From positions 93,784 through 157,783 of the forward strand of contig NZ_LOWB01000103.1 in assembly GCF_001522865.1 (NCBI RefSeq): a DNA stretch of 64,000 nucleotides, given 5' to 3'. The stretch's first letter is position 1; every line of letters starts with the position of its first letter. A program made the translations under genes and the position numbers. Under the pieces are notes generated by a model. That model did not search any database and was not told the DNA's origin. It worked only from the letters and a program-made list of their open reading frames with translations. This document shows, in pieces, positions 36,504-46,468 of the stretch. This stretch comes from Burkholderia sp. TSV86. GTDB taxonomy: Bacteria; Pseudomonadota; Gammaproteobacteria; Burkholderiales; Burkholderiaceae.

Positions 36504-37208
36504 TTACGTGCGCGCCGGGATATTCAGTCCGCGCGCGACTGCGGGGCGAGCAACAAATGCATCGAGCGCGCGTGCGACATGCGCATAGCGATCGAACTCG
36601 ACCAGCTCGCGCGCCTCATAAAAACCGATCAGATTGCGCACCCACGGGAACGTCGCGATATCGGCGATCGTGTATGCATCGCCCATGATCCACGCGCGGT
36701 CCGCGAGGCGGCCGTCGAGCACGCGCAGCAAGCGCTTTGCCTCGTCGACATAGCGATTGAGTGGGCGCTTGTCTTCGTATTCGCGACCGGCGAATTTGTG
36801 AAAGAACCCGACCTGTCCGAACATTGGGCCGATGCCCGCCATCTGGAACATCAGCCACTGGATCGTCTCGTAACGGCGCGCCGGATCGGCCGGAATGAAT
36901 TGCCCGGTCTTGTCTGCGAGATAGAGCAGGATCGCGCCCGACTCGAACAATGCAAGTGGCTTGCCGCCCGGGCCATGGGGATCGATGATCGCGGGAATCT
37001 TATTGTTCGGGTTCAGCGACAGAAAGGCGGGGGACATCTGGTCGTTCGTGTCGAAGCGCACCAGATGAGGCTCGTAAGGCAGGCCGGTCTCTTCCAACAA
37101 GATCGATACCTTGACGCCGTTCGGCGTTGGCAGTGAATAGAGCTGAAGGCGATCCGGGTGTTGGGCGGGCCATTTCTGCGTAATCGGGAAGGCGGAAAGA
37201 TCGGACAT
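36504..37208 (-). CDS. Glutathione S-transferase, Nu class (YfcG/YghU-like)
   Basis: A 234-residue cytosolic GST/disulfide-bond reductase. The thioredoxin-fold N-terminal domain starts LQLYSLPTPNGVKVSILLEE; the TPNG(x)KV stretch near residues 28-33 holds the Thr/Asn that contact glutathione in Nu-class enzymes. LNPNNKIPAIIDP near 64-76 and ALFESGAILLYLADKTG near 85-101 form the rest of the G-site (ES motif). The C-terminal helical domain has WIMGDAYTIADIATFPWV near 175-192. Length is normal. Stand-alone gene. Confidence 0.93.
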   Translation of the reverse strand: MSDLSAFPITQKWPAQHPDRLQLYSLPTPNGVKVSILLEETGLPYEPHLVRFDTNDQMSPAFLSLNPNNKIPAIIDPHGPGGKPLALFESGAILLYLADKTGQFIPADPARRYETIQWLMFQMAGIGPMFGQVGFFHKFAGREYEDKRPLNRYVDEAKRLLRVLDGRLADRAWIMGDAYTIADIATFPWVRNLIGFYEARELVEFDRYAHVARALDAFVARPAVARGLNIPART

Positions 37209-37654
37209 GGGTGGATTTCACTCGTTCGAAGAAACCAGACGGGGGCGCCGCCGGCCCGTCGGGAGAACAGGCCGATGCGCGTACATCAATGTAGCTGATC
37301 CCGCGCATTGTTGCTTGGTCTTCAAGAGTCGGGGCATTCGAGGCCCGGTTGAAGCCGCCGGGTGCCGGAACTGGGCTGCGTGTGCCGTTGCCGTTCCGAC
37401 GAATCGCGTGGCGTTTTGTGGCGCTGTGGGTGTGTGCGGAGAGCGGCGTCTAGCCATGCGGGCGGCGTGAAGGCGACGTGCGCGGCGCGCACGGAAGGTT
37501 AGTCGAATGACCGGTTGAATTCGAGCGGCGGACCGCAGCGATCGCACTGTTGCGGCACCCCGGTCCAGCGCCTGCGCGGCATATGTGCCTCGGCCGTCTG
37601 CACACGGCCGGTCTTTCCCGGCAACCTGTCTGGCACGGATGCGTTACGTTGCCG
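37209..37654. other. Gene-free region between GST and LysR remnant
   Basis: About 450 nt with only antisense-type Arg/Ser/Pro-rich frames. It may hold decayed sequence downstream of the lost LysR gene, but I recognise nothing in it. Confidence 0.55.
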
Positions 37655-37885
37655 TCAACGCGGTTTGGGCGCAGCCGCATGCTCGCGCAGTACCGTGATG
37701 AACGCGAGCAGCTTCGGCGGGACATGCTTGCTGTTCGCGTAGTAAAGCCGCATCGGCGGCAGCGTGCGGTACGCACCGGGCAGCACTTCGTGCAGCGTGC
37801 CGCGACGCAAGTCGTCCTCGATGCGCCCGCGCATGAACACCAGCGCGATGCCCGCGCCCGCTATCGCGGCGGGCGGCAACGCATC
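37655..37885 (-). pseudogene. 3' remnant of a LysR-family regulator gene
   Basis: About 75 codons read [38 protein letters not shown], then KHVPPKLLAFITVLREH. This is the last part of a LysR effector-binding domain (AGAGIALxPxxLVxDDLxxGxLxxVLP and PPKxRAFIDFL). The helix-turn-helix domain and most of the effector domain are missing: upstream, the sequence runs into the 3' end of the carbamate kinase gene. The carbamate kinase stop at 37861 lies inside this remnant in another frame. It is not expected to be functional. Confidence 0.75.
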
Positions 37886-38799
37886 CCGTGCACGCGGCTG
37901 CTGACACGGGTGCCTGCCCGGCCGTCCACAATCGCGACGATATCCGACAATGCGCCGATCACCGCGTCACGGCCAGTCTGCGCCGCAAACTCGATGGCTG
38001 CTGCAACCTTTGGTCCCATCGACCCGGCGGCGAAGCCGAACGCTTCGAGCGCATCCGGGTGCGCGGCGTCGATGCGCGCTTGCGTCGGCTTGCCCCAGTC
38101 GACGTAGGCGCCGTCGACATCCGTCGCGATCACGAGCAGATCCGCTTGCAGTTCGCGCGCGAGCAGCGACGCGCACAGATCCTTGTCGATCACGGCCTCG
38201 ACGCCACAGAGCTTGCGGTTTGCGTCGTAATGCGTCGGAATGCCGCCGCCGCCCGCACAGATCACGATCGCGCCTTGCTCAAGCAGCCACTTGATCGGGC
38301 GGATCTCGAAGATGCGCCGAGGCTTCGGGCTCGGCACGACGCGGCGGAACTGTTCGCCATCGGGCGCGATGTGCCAGCCGTGCTCGTGCGCGAGGCGCTC
38401 GGCCTCGTCGCGCGAATAAACGGGGCCGATCGGCTTGGTCGGATGCGCGAACGCCGGATCGTCCGGATCGACCTCGACCTGCGTGAGAAGCGTCGCGAAC
38501 GGTACGTCGGGCGGCAGCAGATTGCCCATTTCCTGCTCGATCAGATAACCGATCATCCCTTCCGTCTGGGCGCCGAGCACATCGAGCGGATACGGCTCGA
38601 CGTCCGCATACGCGGCGCTTTGCAGCGCAAGCAGCCCCACCTGCGGCCCATTGCCGTGCGCGATCACCAGTTCGTTGCCGGGGGCGATTTGTGCGATCTG
38701 CTCGGCCGCGGTCCTCACGTTCTGCCGCTGGTGGGCTTCGGTCATCGGCTGATTGCGCTGCAACAGCGCATTGCCGCCCAGTGCGATGACGATACGCAT
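37861..38799 (-). CDS. arcC: Carbamate kinase
   Basis: A 312-residue amino-acid-kinase-fold enzyme making ATP from carbamoyl phosphate and ADP, the energy-yielding last step of the arginine deiminase pathway. [15 protein letters not shown] at the start, [19 protein letters not shown] near 42-60, and [14 protein letters not shown] near 179-192 are typical. [36 protein letters not shown] near 203-238 completes the set. GAGGAG precedes the ATG. The last 20 residues ([11 protein letters not shown] end) depart from the family and run into the LysR remnant, suggesting a rearranged 3' end with the core intact. Confidence 0.95.
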   Translation of the reverse strand: MRIVIALGGNALLQRNQPMTEAHQRQNVRTAAEQIAQIAPGNELVIAHGNGPQVGLLALQSAAYADVEPYPLDVLGAQTEGMIGYLIEQEMGNLLPPDVPFATLLTQVEVDPDDPAFAHPTKPIGPVYSRDEAERLAHEHGWHIAPDGEQFRRVVPSPKPRRIFEIRPIKWLLEQGAIVICAGGGGIPTHYDANRKLCGVEAVIDKDLCASLLARELQADLLVIATDVDGAYVDWGKPTQARIDAAHPDALEAFGFAAGSMGPKVAAAIEFAAQTGRDAVIGALSDIVAIVDGRAGTRVSSRVHGMRCRPPR

Positions 38800-38855
38800 C
38801 GTGTTTCTCCTCGATTCTTAAAAAGCCAACGGCAAAGCGCCGCCGCGTGACCGAC

Positions 38856-39866
38856 TCAAATGTCCCCGAGTGTCGCGACGAGTACCGCCTTGATCGTGTG
38901 CATCCGGTTTTCGGCCTGCTCGAATGCGATACAACGGGGCGATTCGAATACGTCGTCCGTCACCTCGATGCCGTTTTTCAGCTGCGCATAACGCTCGGCG
39001 ATCTGCTTGCCGATCTTCGTGTCGCAGTTGTGAAACGCGGGCAGGCAATGCATGAAGCACGTGCGCGGATTGCCGGTCGATTCGATCAACTGACGATTCA
39101 CCTGATAGGGCAGCAGCGCGGCGATCCGCTCGTCCCATGCATCGACCGGCTCGCCCATCGATACCCATACGTCGGTATGAATGAAATCGACGCCCTTGAC
39201 CGCGTCGTAAGGGTCTTCGGTCAGCGTGATCCGCGCGCCGCTTTCGGCGGCGAACGCATTGCATTGCTCGACGAATTCGGCGGCCGGCCACAGCGATTTC
39301 GGCGCGCCGATGCGCACGTCCATCCCGAGCTTCGCACCGATCAGCAACAACGAGTTGCCCATGTTGTTGTGCGCGTCGCCGAGATACGCGTAGCGGATGT
39401 CGTGCAGCGGCTTGTCGCTGTGCTCGTGCATCGTCAGCACGTCCGCGAGCATTTGCGTCGGGTGATATTCGTCGGTCAGCCCGTTGAAGACCGGCACGCC
39501 CGCGTATTTCGCCAGCTCCTCGACCGTCTCCTGCGCAAAGCCGCGATACTCGATCGCGTCGTACATCCGGCCGAGCACGCGCGCGGTGTCCTTCATGCTT
39601 TCCTTATGGCCGATCTGCGATGACACCGGATCGATGTAGGTGACGTTCGCGCCTTGATCGTGCGCGGCCACCTCGAATGCGCAGCGCGTGCGGGTCGAGG
39701 TTTTCTCGAAGATCAGTGCGATGTTCTTGCGGGCAAGATGCGGCTGCTCGGTGCCGCTATATTTCGCGCGCTTCAGGTCGCGGGCGAGATCCAGCAGATA
39801 GCGCAGCTCGCGCGGGCTGTGATGAACAAGACTCAGCAGATGGCGGTTGTGCAGATTGAAGCCCAT
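38856..39866 (-). CDS. arcB: Catabolic ornithine carbamoyltransferase
   Basis: A 336-residue transcarbamylase that phosphorolyses citrulline to ornithine and carbamoyl phosphate. The carbamoyl-phosphate loop is [21 protein letters not shown] near residues 53-73 (STRTR). The ornithine loop is [16 protein letters not shown] near 270-285 (HCLP). The N-terminal [23 protein letters not shown] and the length match the catabolic (ArcB) enzymes, not the roughly 310-residue anabolic ArgF. GGAGAAATT lies before the ATG. Third enzyme gene in arcD-arcA-arcB-arcC. Confidence 0.96.
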   Translation of the reverse strand: MGFNLHNRHLLSLVHHSPRELRYLLDLARDLKRAKYSGTEQPHLARKNIALIFEKTSTRTRCAFEVAAHDQGANVTYIDPVSSQIGHKESMKDTARVLGRMYDAIEYRGFAQETVEELAKYAGVPVFNGLTDEYHPTQMLADVLTMHEHSDKPLHDIRYAYLGDAHNNMGNSLLLIGAKLGMDVRIGAPKSLWPAAEFVEQCNAFAAESGARITLTEDPYDAVKGVDFIHTDVWVSMGEPVDAWDERIAALLPYQVNRQLIESTGNPRTCFMHCLPAFHNCDTKIGKQIAERYAQLKNGIEVTDDVFESPRCIAFEQAENRMHTIKAVLVATLGDI

Positions 39867-39923
39867 CGAATTTCTCCGTGAATGATTGGAAATGCGTGCG
39901 GCGAAACCGCACGCATCAGGCGC

Positions 39924-41186
39924 TCAGTAGTCGACCGGGTCGCGCAGGACAGGGCAGGTCATGCAATGGCCGCCGCCGCGTCCGCGGCCGAGTTCACTCG
40001 AGCCGATCGTGATCACCTCGACGCCCGCCTTGCGCAGCAGCGTGTTCGTGTAGGTGTTGCGGTCGTACCCGACCACGACGCCGGGCTCGATGCAGACCAT
40101 GTTGTTGCCGTCGTCCCATTGCTCGCGCTCGGCGGCGAACTCGTTGCCGCCCGTCTCGACGGTGCGCAGCGTTTTCAGGCCGAGCGCTTGCGCGACGACC
40201 TCGACGAACGGCCGCTCCTCGCGCACGATGTCGATGCCGCCGCATGCGCGATCGTCCGGGCGCAACATGAACGGCACGATACGCTCGACGACGTCGGGAA
40301 ACACCGTGACGAGATCGCGGTCGCAGAAGCTGAATACCGTGTCGAGATGCATCGACGCGCGCGAGCTGGGCAGCCCGGCGACAATCACGCGCTCGGCCGC
40401 GCCTTTGTCGAACAGCGCTCGCGCGAGCTGGCCGATCGCCTGCTGCGACGTGCGCTCGCCCATGCCGACGAGCACGATGCCGCGGCCAAGCGGCATCACG
40501 TCGCCGCCTTCGAGCGTTGCCATCCCGTGATCGCGGTCAGGATCGCCATACCAGATGTCGAACTGTGAATCGGCGAAATGCGGGTGGAACTTGTAGACCG
40601 CTGCGACGAGCAGCGTTTCCTGGCGGCGCGCGGGCCAGTGCATCGGATTGAGCGTGACGCCGCGATAGATCCAGCACGACGTGTCGCGCGTAAACATCAT
40701 GTTCGGCAGCGGCGGCAACACGAACGACGACCGGCCGAGATAGCCGCGAAACAGCGCCAGCGCCTTCGAATCGTCGCGGCCGGTGATGTCGCTCGCGGCG
40801 ACTCCACCGATCAGGAATTCGGCGAGCGCGCGCGGCTCGAGGCTTTCCAGCCACGCGCGCACGTCGTCGACGAGGCCGATGCCGACGCTGTCGGCGGTGA
40901 TCTTGCGATCGAGAATCCACTTGAGTGCGACCGGATTGGTGACGGTCTCGGTCAGCAGATTGTGCATTTCGAGCACTTCGACGCCGCGCTCGCGCATCTT
41001 CGACACGAAATCGAAATGGTCGCGCTTTGCCTGATTGACCCACATCACGTCGTCGAACAGCAGTTCGTCGCAATTGCTCGGCGTCAGGCGCTGATGCGCG
41101 AGACCGGGCGAGCTGACGAGCACCGTGCGCAGCTTGCCGACCTCGGAATGGACGCCGACTTCAGGGGCATGGGTGGCTTGGGTCAT
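39924..41186 (-). CDS. arcA: Arginine deiminase
   Basis: A 420-residue guanidino-group hydrolase giving citrulline and ammonia. [18 protein letters not shown] at residues 11-28 and [22 protein letters not shown] text near 43-60 are the N-terminal blocks. [13 protein letters not shown] near 160-172 holds the catalytic-site Asp/Arg. EGGDVMPLG near 225, [12 protein letters not shown] near 278 (catalytic His) and [14 protein letters not shown] near the end, with the nucleophile Cys, complete the active site. CAGGAGG lies 8 nt before the ATG. In Burkholderia the pathway supports ATP and acid tolerance under low oxygen. Confidence 0.97.
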   Translation of the reverse strand: MTQATHAPEVGVHSEVGKLRTVLVSSPGLAHQRLTPSNCDELLFDDVMWVNQAKRDHFDFVSKMRERGVEVLEMHNLLTETVTNPVALKWILDRKITADSVGIGLVDDVRAWLESLEPRALAEFLIGGVAASDITGRDDSKALALFRGYLGRSSFVLPPLPNMMFTRDTSCWIYRGVTLNPMHWPARRQETLLVAAVYKFHPHFADSQFDIWYGDPDRDHGMATLEGGDVMPLGRGIVLVGMGERTSQQAIGQLARALFDKGAAERVIVAGLPSSRASMHLDTVFSFCDRDLVTVFPDVVERIVPFMLRPDDRACGGIDIVREERPFVEVVAQALGLKTLRTVETGGNEFAAEREQWDDGNNMVCIEPGVVVGYDRNTYTNTLLRKAGVEVITIGSSELGRGRGGGHCMTCPVLRDPVDY

Positions 41187-41214
41187 ATCGGATACCTCCT
41201 GGTTCAAAGATGAC

Positions 41215-42684
41215 TCAAAGGGTGAGGAGACCGCGTTCGAGTGCGTAGGCCGCCAGCGCGGCGGCGGCAACGACCGCGGCGAAAATGAGTTTCTCGAGCG
41301 GCGTGAAGACCGGCTGGCCGACCTCGCGCTTGGCCTTCGCGAAGAAGAACGCACCCGGCGCATACAAAAGCGCCGACAGCAGCAGATACTTGATGCCGCC
41401 CGCATACAACAGCCACGCCGCATACATCACGGCGAGCGCGGCGACGAACGCGTCGTTGCGGCGCTCCCGCGCGCCTCGCGTATAGGTTTCGCCGCGAACG
41501 GTCAGAAGCAGCGCATAGGCAGCCGACCAGAAATACGGGACGAGAATCATCGACGTCGACAGATAGATCAGCGACAAATAGGTGCTTTGGGAGAAGAGCG
41601 TGACGAACAGGAACACCTGCACCATGGCGTTCGTGATCCAGAGCGCGTTCGCCGGCACGTGGTTCGCGTTCTCGCGGCGCAAAAACGCGGGCATCGTGTG
41701 ATCCTGCGCGGCCGAGAACAGGATCTCGGCGCACAGCAGTACCCATGACAGCAGCGCGCCCGCCAGCGAAATCACCAAGCCGACGCTGATCAGAACCGCT
41801 CCCCAGTGGCCCACCACGTGTTCGAGCACGGCCGCCATCGACGGGTTCTGCAGCTTGGCCAGCTCGGGCTGGGTCATGATGCCGAGCGACAGCACGTTGA
41901 CGAGCACCAGCACGAGCAGCACGCCGACGAAACCGATCACGGTCGCGCGGCCGACGTCGCTGCGCCGTTGCGCGCGCGCCGAGAAGATGCTTGCGCCCTC
42001 GATGCCGATGAATACCCAAACCGTCACGAGCATCGTGCCGCGCACTTGGTTCGCCACCGAGCCGAGCGACGCATTGGCGTGGCCCCAGATATCGGCGCTG
42101 AACACATCGAGCTTGAACGCGAACAAGCAGATCAGCACGAACACCGCGAGCGGCACGATTTTCGCGATGGTCGTCACGAGATTAACGAACGCCGCTTCCT
42201 TGATCCCACGCAGCACGAGCGCATGCACGGCCCACAGCAGCACGGATGCGCACGCGATTGCCACCGGCGTATTGCCTTGGCCGAAGACCGGGAAGAAATA
42301 GCCGAGCGTCGAGAACAGCAGCACGAAGTAGCCGACGTTGCCGAGCCACGCGCTGATCCAGTAACCCCAGGCGGACGAGAAGCCCATATAGTCGCCGAAA
42401 CCCGCTTTCGCATACGCATAGACGCCGCCGTCGAGCTGCGGCTTGCGGTTCGCGAGCGTCTGGAACACGAACGCGAGCGCGAGCATGCCGGCCGCGGTAA
42501 TCGCCCAGCCGATCAGCACCGCGCCCGCGCCGGCCGCGGCGGCCATGTTCTGCGGCAACGAGAAGATGCCGCCACCGATCATCGAGCCGACGACGAGTGC
42601 GGTCAGCGCGCCGAGCCGCAATTTGCGCGCGGCGGGCTGCTCGACGGTGTTGGGTACCGCTTCGGTATGGGTTGTTTCGGTCAT
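41215..42684 (-). CDS. arcD: Arginine/ornithine antiporter
   Basis: A 489-residue APC-family exchanger with about 12-13 membrane segments, importing arginine against ornithine. [25 protein letters not shown] near residues 24-48 is the substrate-binding first helix (GSMIGGGIF). [24 protein letters not shown] near 85-108 and [21 protein letters not shown] near 222-242 are further family marks. The ATG at 42684 has GAGGAAAAATC upstream and is preferred over the upstream in-frame start at 42726. First of the arc enzyme genes; arcA begins 28 nt after its stop. Confidence 0.95.
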   Translation of the reverse strand: MTETTHTEAVPNTVEQPAARKLRLGALTALVVGSMIGGGIFSLPQNMAAAAGAGAVLIGWAITAAGMLALAFVFQTLANRKPQLDGGVYAYAKAGFGDYMGFSSAWGYWISAWLGNVGYFVLLFSTLGYFFPVFGQGNTPVAIACASVLLWAVHALVLRGIKEAAFVNLVTTIAKIVPLAVFVLICLFAFKLDVFSADIWGHANASLGSVANQVRGTMLVTVWVFIGIEGASIFSARAQRRSDVGRATVIGFVGVLLVLVLVNVLSLGIMTQPELAKLQNPSMAAVLEHVVGHWGAVLISVGLVISLAGALLSWVLLCAEILFSAAQDHTMPAFLRRENANHVPANALWITNAMVQVFLFVTLFSQSTYLSLIYLSTSMILVPYFWSAAYALLLTVRGETYTRGARERRNDAFVAALAVMYAAWLLYAGGIKYLLLSALLYAPGAFFFAKAKREVGQPVFTPLEKLIFAAVVAAAALAAYALERGLLTL

Positions 42685-42869
42685 GATTTTTCCTCGAGGA
42701 TCGGCGCTCGCATCCGGTCGCGGCACGCACGCGGCCCTCGCGGCTTCGCATGCGGCGCGAAGCGCGTGATCGGCGGTTTGCGGCGGTGATCGGGCAGAGC
42801 GCGCGGCGGTGAAGAGCGTGCCGTGCCGGGCATGCTCGGGCGCATTCGGGCGTTATCAGCGCAATGTCG

Positions 42870-43184
42870 TCATCGGTATGCTCCTGGCGACGGCGGCGGC
42901 CTGTCGCTTCGACGCCGTAAATCGGCGGCGTCGCTGAAATCCCAGAACGCGAAAGTCCAGAGGGCGATTCGGCGTCCTTTCCAATACATGCCATGCAAAC
43001 GGCAGCGCATTTGCGCGAGTTCGAAACTGCCGATGCCGTTGATCTCGATCAATGCATTGGATGACGACGCCGACGGTGCGACGAACCGAATGTCGCCGCA
43101 GTGTTTTTTCGTATATTTGAAAATGAATTCCCGCAATGCATCGCGCGTGATCGTCGGCAGGATGTTTTCGATGTAAAGCCGCAT
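42870..43184 (-). CDS. Small RRM-like (RNA-recognition-motif) protein preceding the arc operon
   Basis: A 104-residue protein. Residues 1-70 resemble a single RRM: RLYIENILPT (RNP2-like strand 1), helix DALREFIFKYTKKH, strand GDIRFV, NALIEINGIGS (RNP1-like strand 3) and helix SFELAQMRCRLHG. The C-terminal 25 residues are basic and Pro-rich. It lies about 185 nt upstream of arcD on the same strand and may be co-transcribed. Bacterial RRM proteins bind RNA, so a link to expression of the arc mRNA is possible but is inference. The match is by pattern only; aromatic RNP1 residues are not all present. Confidence 0.65.
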   Translation of the reverse strand: MRLYIENILPTITRDALREFIFKYTKKHCGDIRFVAPSASSSNALIEINGIGSFELAQMRCRLHGMYWKGRRIALWTFAFWDFSDAADLRRRSDRPPPSPGAYR

Positions 43185-43491
43185 CGATTGCTCTTCAAAC
43201 TCGCTTTCATTGTTTTGATTCTTCCCGATTCCGGGCCGGCGGGAAACGAGTCGGAGGGGGATCTATGTTATCGATCAAGAAATCGATAAAGGTCGATGCG
43301 GGAGGCGGGATTCGTGCTATGACGGAAAAATCGCGGGGCGGGTTTCGGCAGCCATCACTGAATCGGCGCGCCGCGCCGGCCGTTCGGCTGGCATCACAGC
43401 GATGCCAATGACTAACGAGCGCCGTGATGGCGATTGCCGCTGCAGGCGCGTCGGCGGGACGTCGGCGGCCATGGCAGCAATCGTGTCGACG
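43185..43491. other. Intergenic region between arc operon and osmoprotectant transporter
   Basis: Holds the palindrome at 43268-43289 and an AT-richer patch likely to carry the arc promoter on the minus strand. No open frame of interest. Confidence 0.55.
43268..43289. promoter_or_regulatory. Perfect inverted repeat upstream of the RRM-like gene and arc operon
   Basis: TTATCGAT, 6-nt spacer CAAGAA, ATCGATAA. It lies 84 nt upstream of the RRM-like start, in a locally AT-rich patch. An operator for the arc operon is plausible. It does not fit the FNR/ANR consensus TTGAT-N4-ATCAA. Confidence 0.5.
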
Positions 43492-44295
43492 TTATTTGCC
43501 GCCGCCGTCGCGTTGCCCCACGGCGGCGGGCGCGATCCGGCGGCCTGCCGCGCCGAGGGCGTCGTAGATCAGCACCGCGAGCAGCGCGACGACCAGGCCG
43601 CCTTGCAAGACAAACGCGGTGTTCGACGTTTGCAGCCCGGCGATGATCACGTCGCCGAGCCCCTTGGCCGCGACGCTCGAGCCGATCGTCGCGGTGCCCA
43701 GATTGATCACGACCGCAAGCCGGATGCCGTTCAGGATCACCGGAAATGCAAGCGGCAGCTCGATCCACATGAGCCGTTGCAGCGCGTTCATGCCCATGCC
43801 GCGCGCGGCGTCGATCGCATCCGCGGGCACTTCCGACAAGCCCGCGATCGTGCTTTCGAAAACCGGCAGCAATCCGTATAACACCAGCGCGATCAGCACC
43901 GGCGTCATGCCGAAGCCGACGGCGGGCACCGCGAGCGCGAGCACGGCCACGGGGGGAAACGTCTGACCGATATGCACGACGCTGCGCGCGACCGGCAGAA
44001 ATTCCGCGCCGGCGCGCCGCGTGACGAAGATCCCCGCCGCGAGCGCAAGCGCCGCGCCCGCAGCGCTTGCCGCCGCGACGGTCGCCAGATGCGCGAGCGT
44101 CAGATCGAGCAGGCTCGCGCGCCGGTAGATCACGGGCGCGCCGTTGTCGGCGAACGGCGCGAACAGCGGCTCGAGCCAGTCCGGCCGCCGCAGCAGCACG
44201 GCGAGCAGCGCCAGCGCGGCAATGCGCACGGCAATACGAAACGCAGCCGCGCCGATCCGGCGTCGCGCGGCGAGGGCGGGCGTCGAGCGCATCAT
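43492..44295 (-). CDS. Osmoprotectant ABC transporter, second permease (YehW-like)
   Basis: A 267-residue inner-membrane permease with about six segments. LTLAHLATVAAASAAGAALALAAGIFVTRR and the loop PADAIDAARGMGMNALQRLMWIELPLAFPVILNGIRLA near 155-190 is the EAA-type coupling loop of OpuC/YehW permeases (EVPxxxxDAARGMGMxxxQ). The ATG overlaps the ATPase stop (ATGATG at 44290-44295). Fourth gene of the import operon. It pairs with the longer permease two genes upstream to make the transmembrane heterodimer. Confidence 0.93.
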   Translation of the reverse strand: MMRSTPALAARRRIGAAAFRIAVRIAALALLAVLLRRPDWLEPLFAPFADNGAPVIYRRASLLDLTLAHLATVAAASAAGAALALAAGIFVTRRAGAEFLPVARSVVHIGQTFPPVAVLALAVPAVGFGMTPVLIALVLYGLLPVFESTIAGLSEVPADAIDAARGMGMNALQRLMWIELPLAFPVILNGIRLAVVINLGTATIGSSVAAKGLGDVIIAGLQTSNTAFVLQGGLVVALLAVLIYDALGAAGRRIAPAAVGQRDGGGK

Positions 44296-45251
44296 TCGGG
44301 CCGCTTCGCTTGGGCCGTGATTGCGGCAAGCGTGATCCGCGTGGCGGGCGCGCCGTGGGCGCTGCGCACCGGCAGCGCGTTCGCGCCGCGCCACAGCAGC
44401 TCGGAAATCGCATCGCGCAGGCTGAGCGTGGGCGCGATCGGCTCGCCGGGCGCGTCGCCCGGCTCGGCAAGCTCGTCCACGCGCATGAGCGACAGCCGCC
44501 GCAGCGGCCGGTCGACTCCAGCGACGAGCCGCTCGACGACGCCTGGTCTTGGCCGCCCGAGAATCTCGGCGGGCGAGCCGGCTTGCAGGATGCGTCCGGC
44601 ATCCATCACGGCGATTTGGTCGCCGAGGCGCAGCGCTTCGTCGATGTCGTGCGTGACGATGACGATGGTGATCCCAAGCCGCCGTTGCAGTGCAATCAGA
44701 TCGTCCTGCGCCTTGTTGCGGATGATCGGATCGAGCGCGCCGAACGGTTCGTCCATCAGCAGGATCGCCGGCTCGGCAGCGAGCGCGCGCGCGACGCCGA
44801 CGCGCTGCTGCTGGCCGCCCGATAGCTGATGGGGGAGCTTTTTCGCGTAGGTCGTGTAGTCGAGTTCGAACAGTTCGAGCAATTCGCGCACCCGCGCGTC
44901 GATGCGCGGCGCCTGCCAGCCGAGCAGACGCGGCACCGTCGCGATGTTGCGCTCGACTGTCCAGTGCGGAAACAGCCCGTGGCCCTGGATCGCGTAGCCG
45001 ATGCCGCGCCGCAGCGTTTCGACCGGCACGCTCGCGGTGTCGACGCCGTCGACGCGAATCGCGCCGCTCGTCGGCACGATCAGGCGGTTGATTGTGCGCA
45101 ACAGCGTCGATTTGCCGCTGCCGGATGCGCCGACGAGCGCGGTCACGGTGCCGCGCGCGACGCTCAGCGACACGTCATCGAGCGCGACGACAGGGCGATG
45201 CCCGCCGGCGGGCTCGTCGAAATACCGGCTCACGCGTTCGATTTCGATCAT
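44292..45251 (-). CDS. Osmoprotectant ABC transporter ATPase (YehX/OpuCA-like)
   Basis: A 319-residue ATPase. Walker A GASGSGKST is near residues 41-49, the Q-loop in GYAIQGHGLFPHWTVERN near 87-104, signature LSGGQQQRVGVARAL near 143-157, Walker B AILLMDEPFGALD near 162-174, and the switch His in IVTHDIDEAL near 198. The specific AIQxxGLFPHxTV block marks the betaine/carnitine/choline (OpuC/YehX) group. The roughly 70-residue C-terminal extension takes the place of a CBS pair but is too short for two CBS domains. Overlaps both neighbours by ATGA. Confidence 0.95.
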   Translation of the reverse strand: MIEIERVSRYFDEPAGGHRPVVALDDVSLSVARGTVTALVGASGSGKSTLLRTINRLIVPTSGAIRVDGVDTASVPVETLRRGIGYAIQGHGLFPHWTVERNIATVPRLLGWQAPRIDARVRELLELFELDYTTYAKKLPHQLSGGQQQRVGVARALAAEPAILLMDEPFGALDPIIRNKAQDDLIALQRRLGITIVIVTHDIDEALRLGDQIAVMDAGRILQAGSPAEILGRPRPGVVERLVAGVDRPLRRLSLMRVDELAEPGDAPGEPIAPTLSLRDAISELLWRGANALPVRSAHGAPATRITLAAITAQAKRPE

Positions 45252-46468
45252 CGGCGCGCTCCTTTCGCGAGTTCGGTCATCGCTTCGAACAACACGGCCG
45301 AGACGAGCGCGAGCGCGATCGTCGGCAGCGCGCCGAGCAAGACGAGATCGGTGGCCGACTGGCCGATTCCCTGAAAAATGAAGGTGCCGAAGCCGCCGCC
45401 GCCGATCAGCGCGGCCACTGCGGCAAGCCCGATGTTCTGCACCAGCACGATCCGCACGCCGGACAGCATCACCGGCAGCGCAAGCGGCAACTCGACCGAG
45501 ACGAGCCGCTCGCGGTCCGTCATCCCCATCGCGCGCGCGGCTTCGACGACCGCGGGCGGCACCTGCGCGATGCCGACGACGACGCTCGATACGATCGGCA
45601 GCAGCGCATACAGGAACAGCGCGATCAGCGCGGGCGTCACGCCGATGCCGGAGACGCCGAGCCTGGCCGCAAGCGGCACGCGCGCGGCAACGAGCGCGAG
45701 CGGTGCCATCAGGAGTCCGTACAACGCGATGCTCGGGATCGTCTGCACGACGTTCAGCAGCGGCAGCAGCGCGCGCTGCAGCGTGGGCGAGCGCGCGCAG
45801 CCGATGCCGAGCGGCACGCCGAACGCGATTGCCGCGGCGACCGAGCCGGCGACGAGTTCCAGGTGCCTGACGGCTTCGTTGCGGAAAGTGTCCGCGCGTA
45901 CCGCATACTCCTGCATCACGGACAGCCCGTCCCACGCGCCGCTTAACACGAACGCGACGCTCGCCGCGACAGCGGCGCCGAGCGCGGCGAGCCGTTTGCC
46001 CGGCGGCAGCGCGATGCGCGCGAGCGCATCGGCGATCAGCACCGCGAATGCGAACAGTAACAGCCACGCGCCCGCCGCGGGTGATACGCGCGCGAGCGGC
46101 GTATCGGGCGTGACGAGATAAGCGGGCGCGGCGCCGAGCGCGATGCACAACACGACGACGAGCGCGGCGCCGGCGGTCGCGCGCCAGGCGCTCGGGCTGC
46201 GCACGAGCGCGAATGCCGCGGCCGCGGCCCATAGCGTGGCGAGCGCGCACGAAGCGGGAGCGGGGAACACCGCGCCGAGCGCGAGCCCCTTGCCCCCGAC
46301 GATCCGGTTCGCGCGCCACGTGACGAACGGCTCGGCGAACGCGGCTATGGCGACGAGCGCGGCGATCAGCACGCCAACTTTGTCGATTCTGATACGCGGC
46401 GCGCGGGCGCCGTCCGGTGCGGGCGCGGAAGCTGGCAGGCCGCCCGCGCCCGCCGTGCGGTCCGTCAT
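45248..46468 (-). CDS. Osmoprotectant ABC transporter, long permease (YehY-like)
   Basis: A 406-residue inner-membrane permease. An N-terminal domain of about 190 residues carries four or five hydrophobic segments. The OpuC-type core follows: HLELVAGSVAAAIAFGVPLGIG, VVQTIPSIALYGLLMAPL and the coupling loop PPAVVEAARAMGMTDRERLVSVELPLALPVML near 310-340. The long form with extra N-terminal segments is the YehY type. Start ATG at 46468 overlaps the binding-protein stop; its own stop overlaps the ATPase start. Confidence 0.93.
   Translation of the reverse strand: MTDRTAGAGGLPASAPAPDGARAPRIRIDKVGVLIAALVAIAAFAEPFVTWRANRIVGGKGLALGAVFPAPASCALATLWAAAAAFALVRSPSAWRATAGAALVVVLCIALGAAPAYLVTPDTPLARVSPAAGAWLLLFAFAVLIADALARIALPPGKRLAALGAAVAASVAFVLSGAWDGLSVMQEYAVRADTFRNEAVRHLELVAGSVAAAIAFGVPLGIGCARSPTLQRALLPLLNVVQTIPSIALYGLLMAPLALVAARVPLAARLGVSGIGVTPALIALFLYALLPIVSSVVVGIAQVPPAVVEAARAMGMTDRERLVSVELPLALPVMLSGVRIVLVQNIGLAAVAALIGGGGFGTFIFQGIGQSATDLVLLGALPTIALALVSAVLFEAMTELAKGARR

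Noticed and set aside
36257..36688. 143-codon plus frame in the AT-rich segment
   Set aside because: Its second half is antisense to the GST gene, no ribosome binding site was seen, and the N-terminal part matches nothing known.
43268..43289. Reading of the palindrome as an FNR/ANR box for the arc operon
   Set aside because: Half-sites TTATCGAT/ATCGATAA with a 6-nt spacer do not match TTGAT-N4-ATCAA; kept only as an unspecified inverted repeat.
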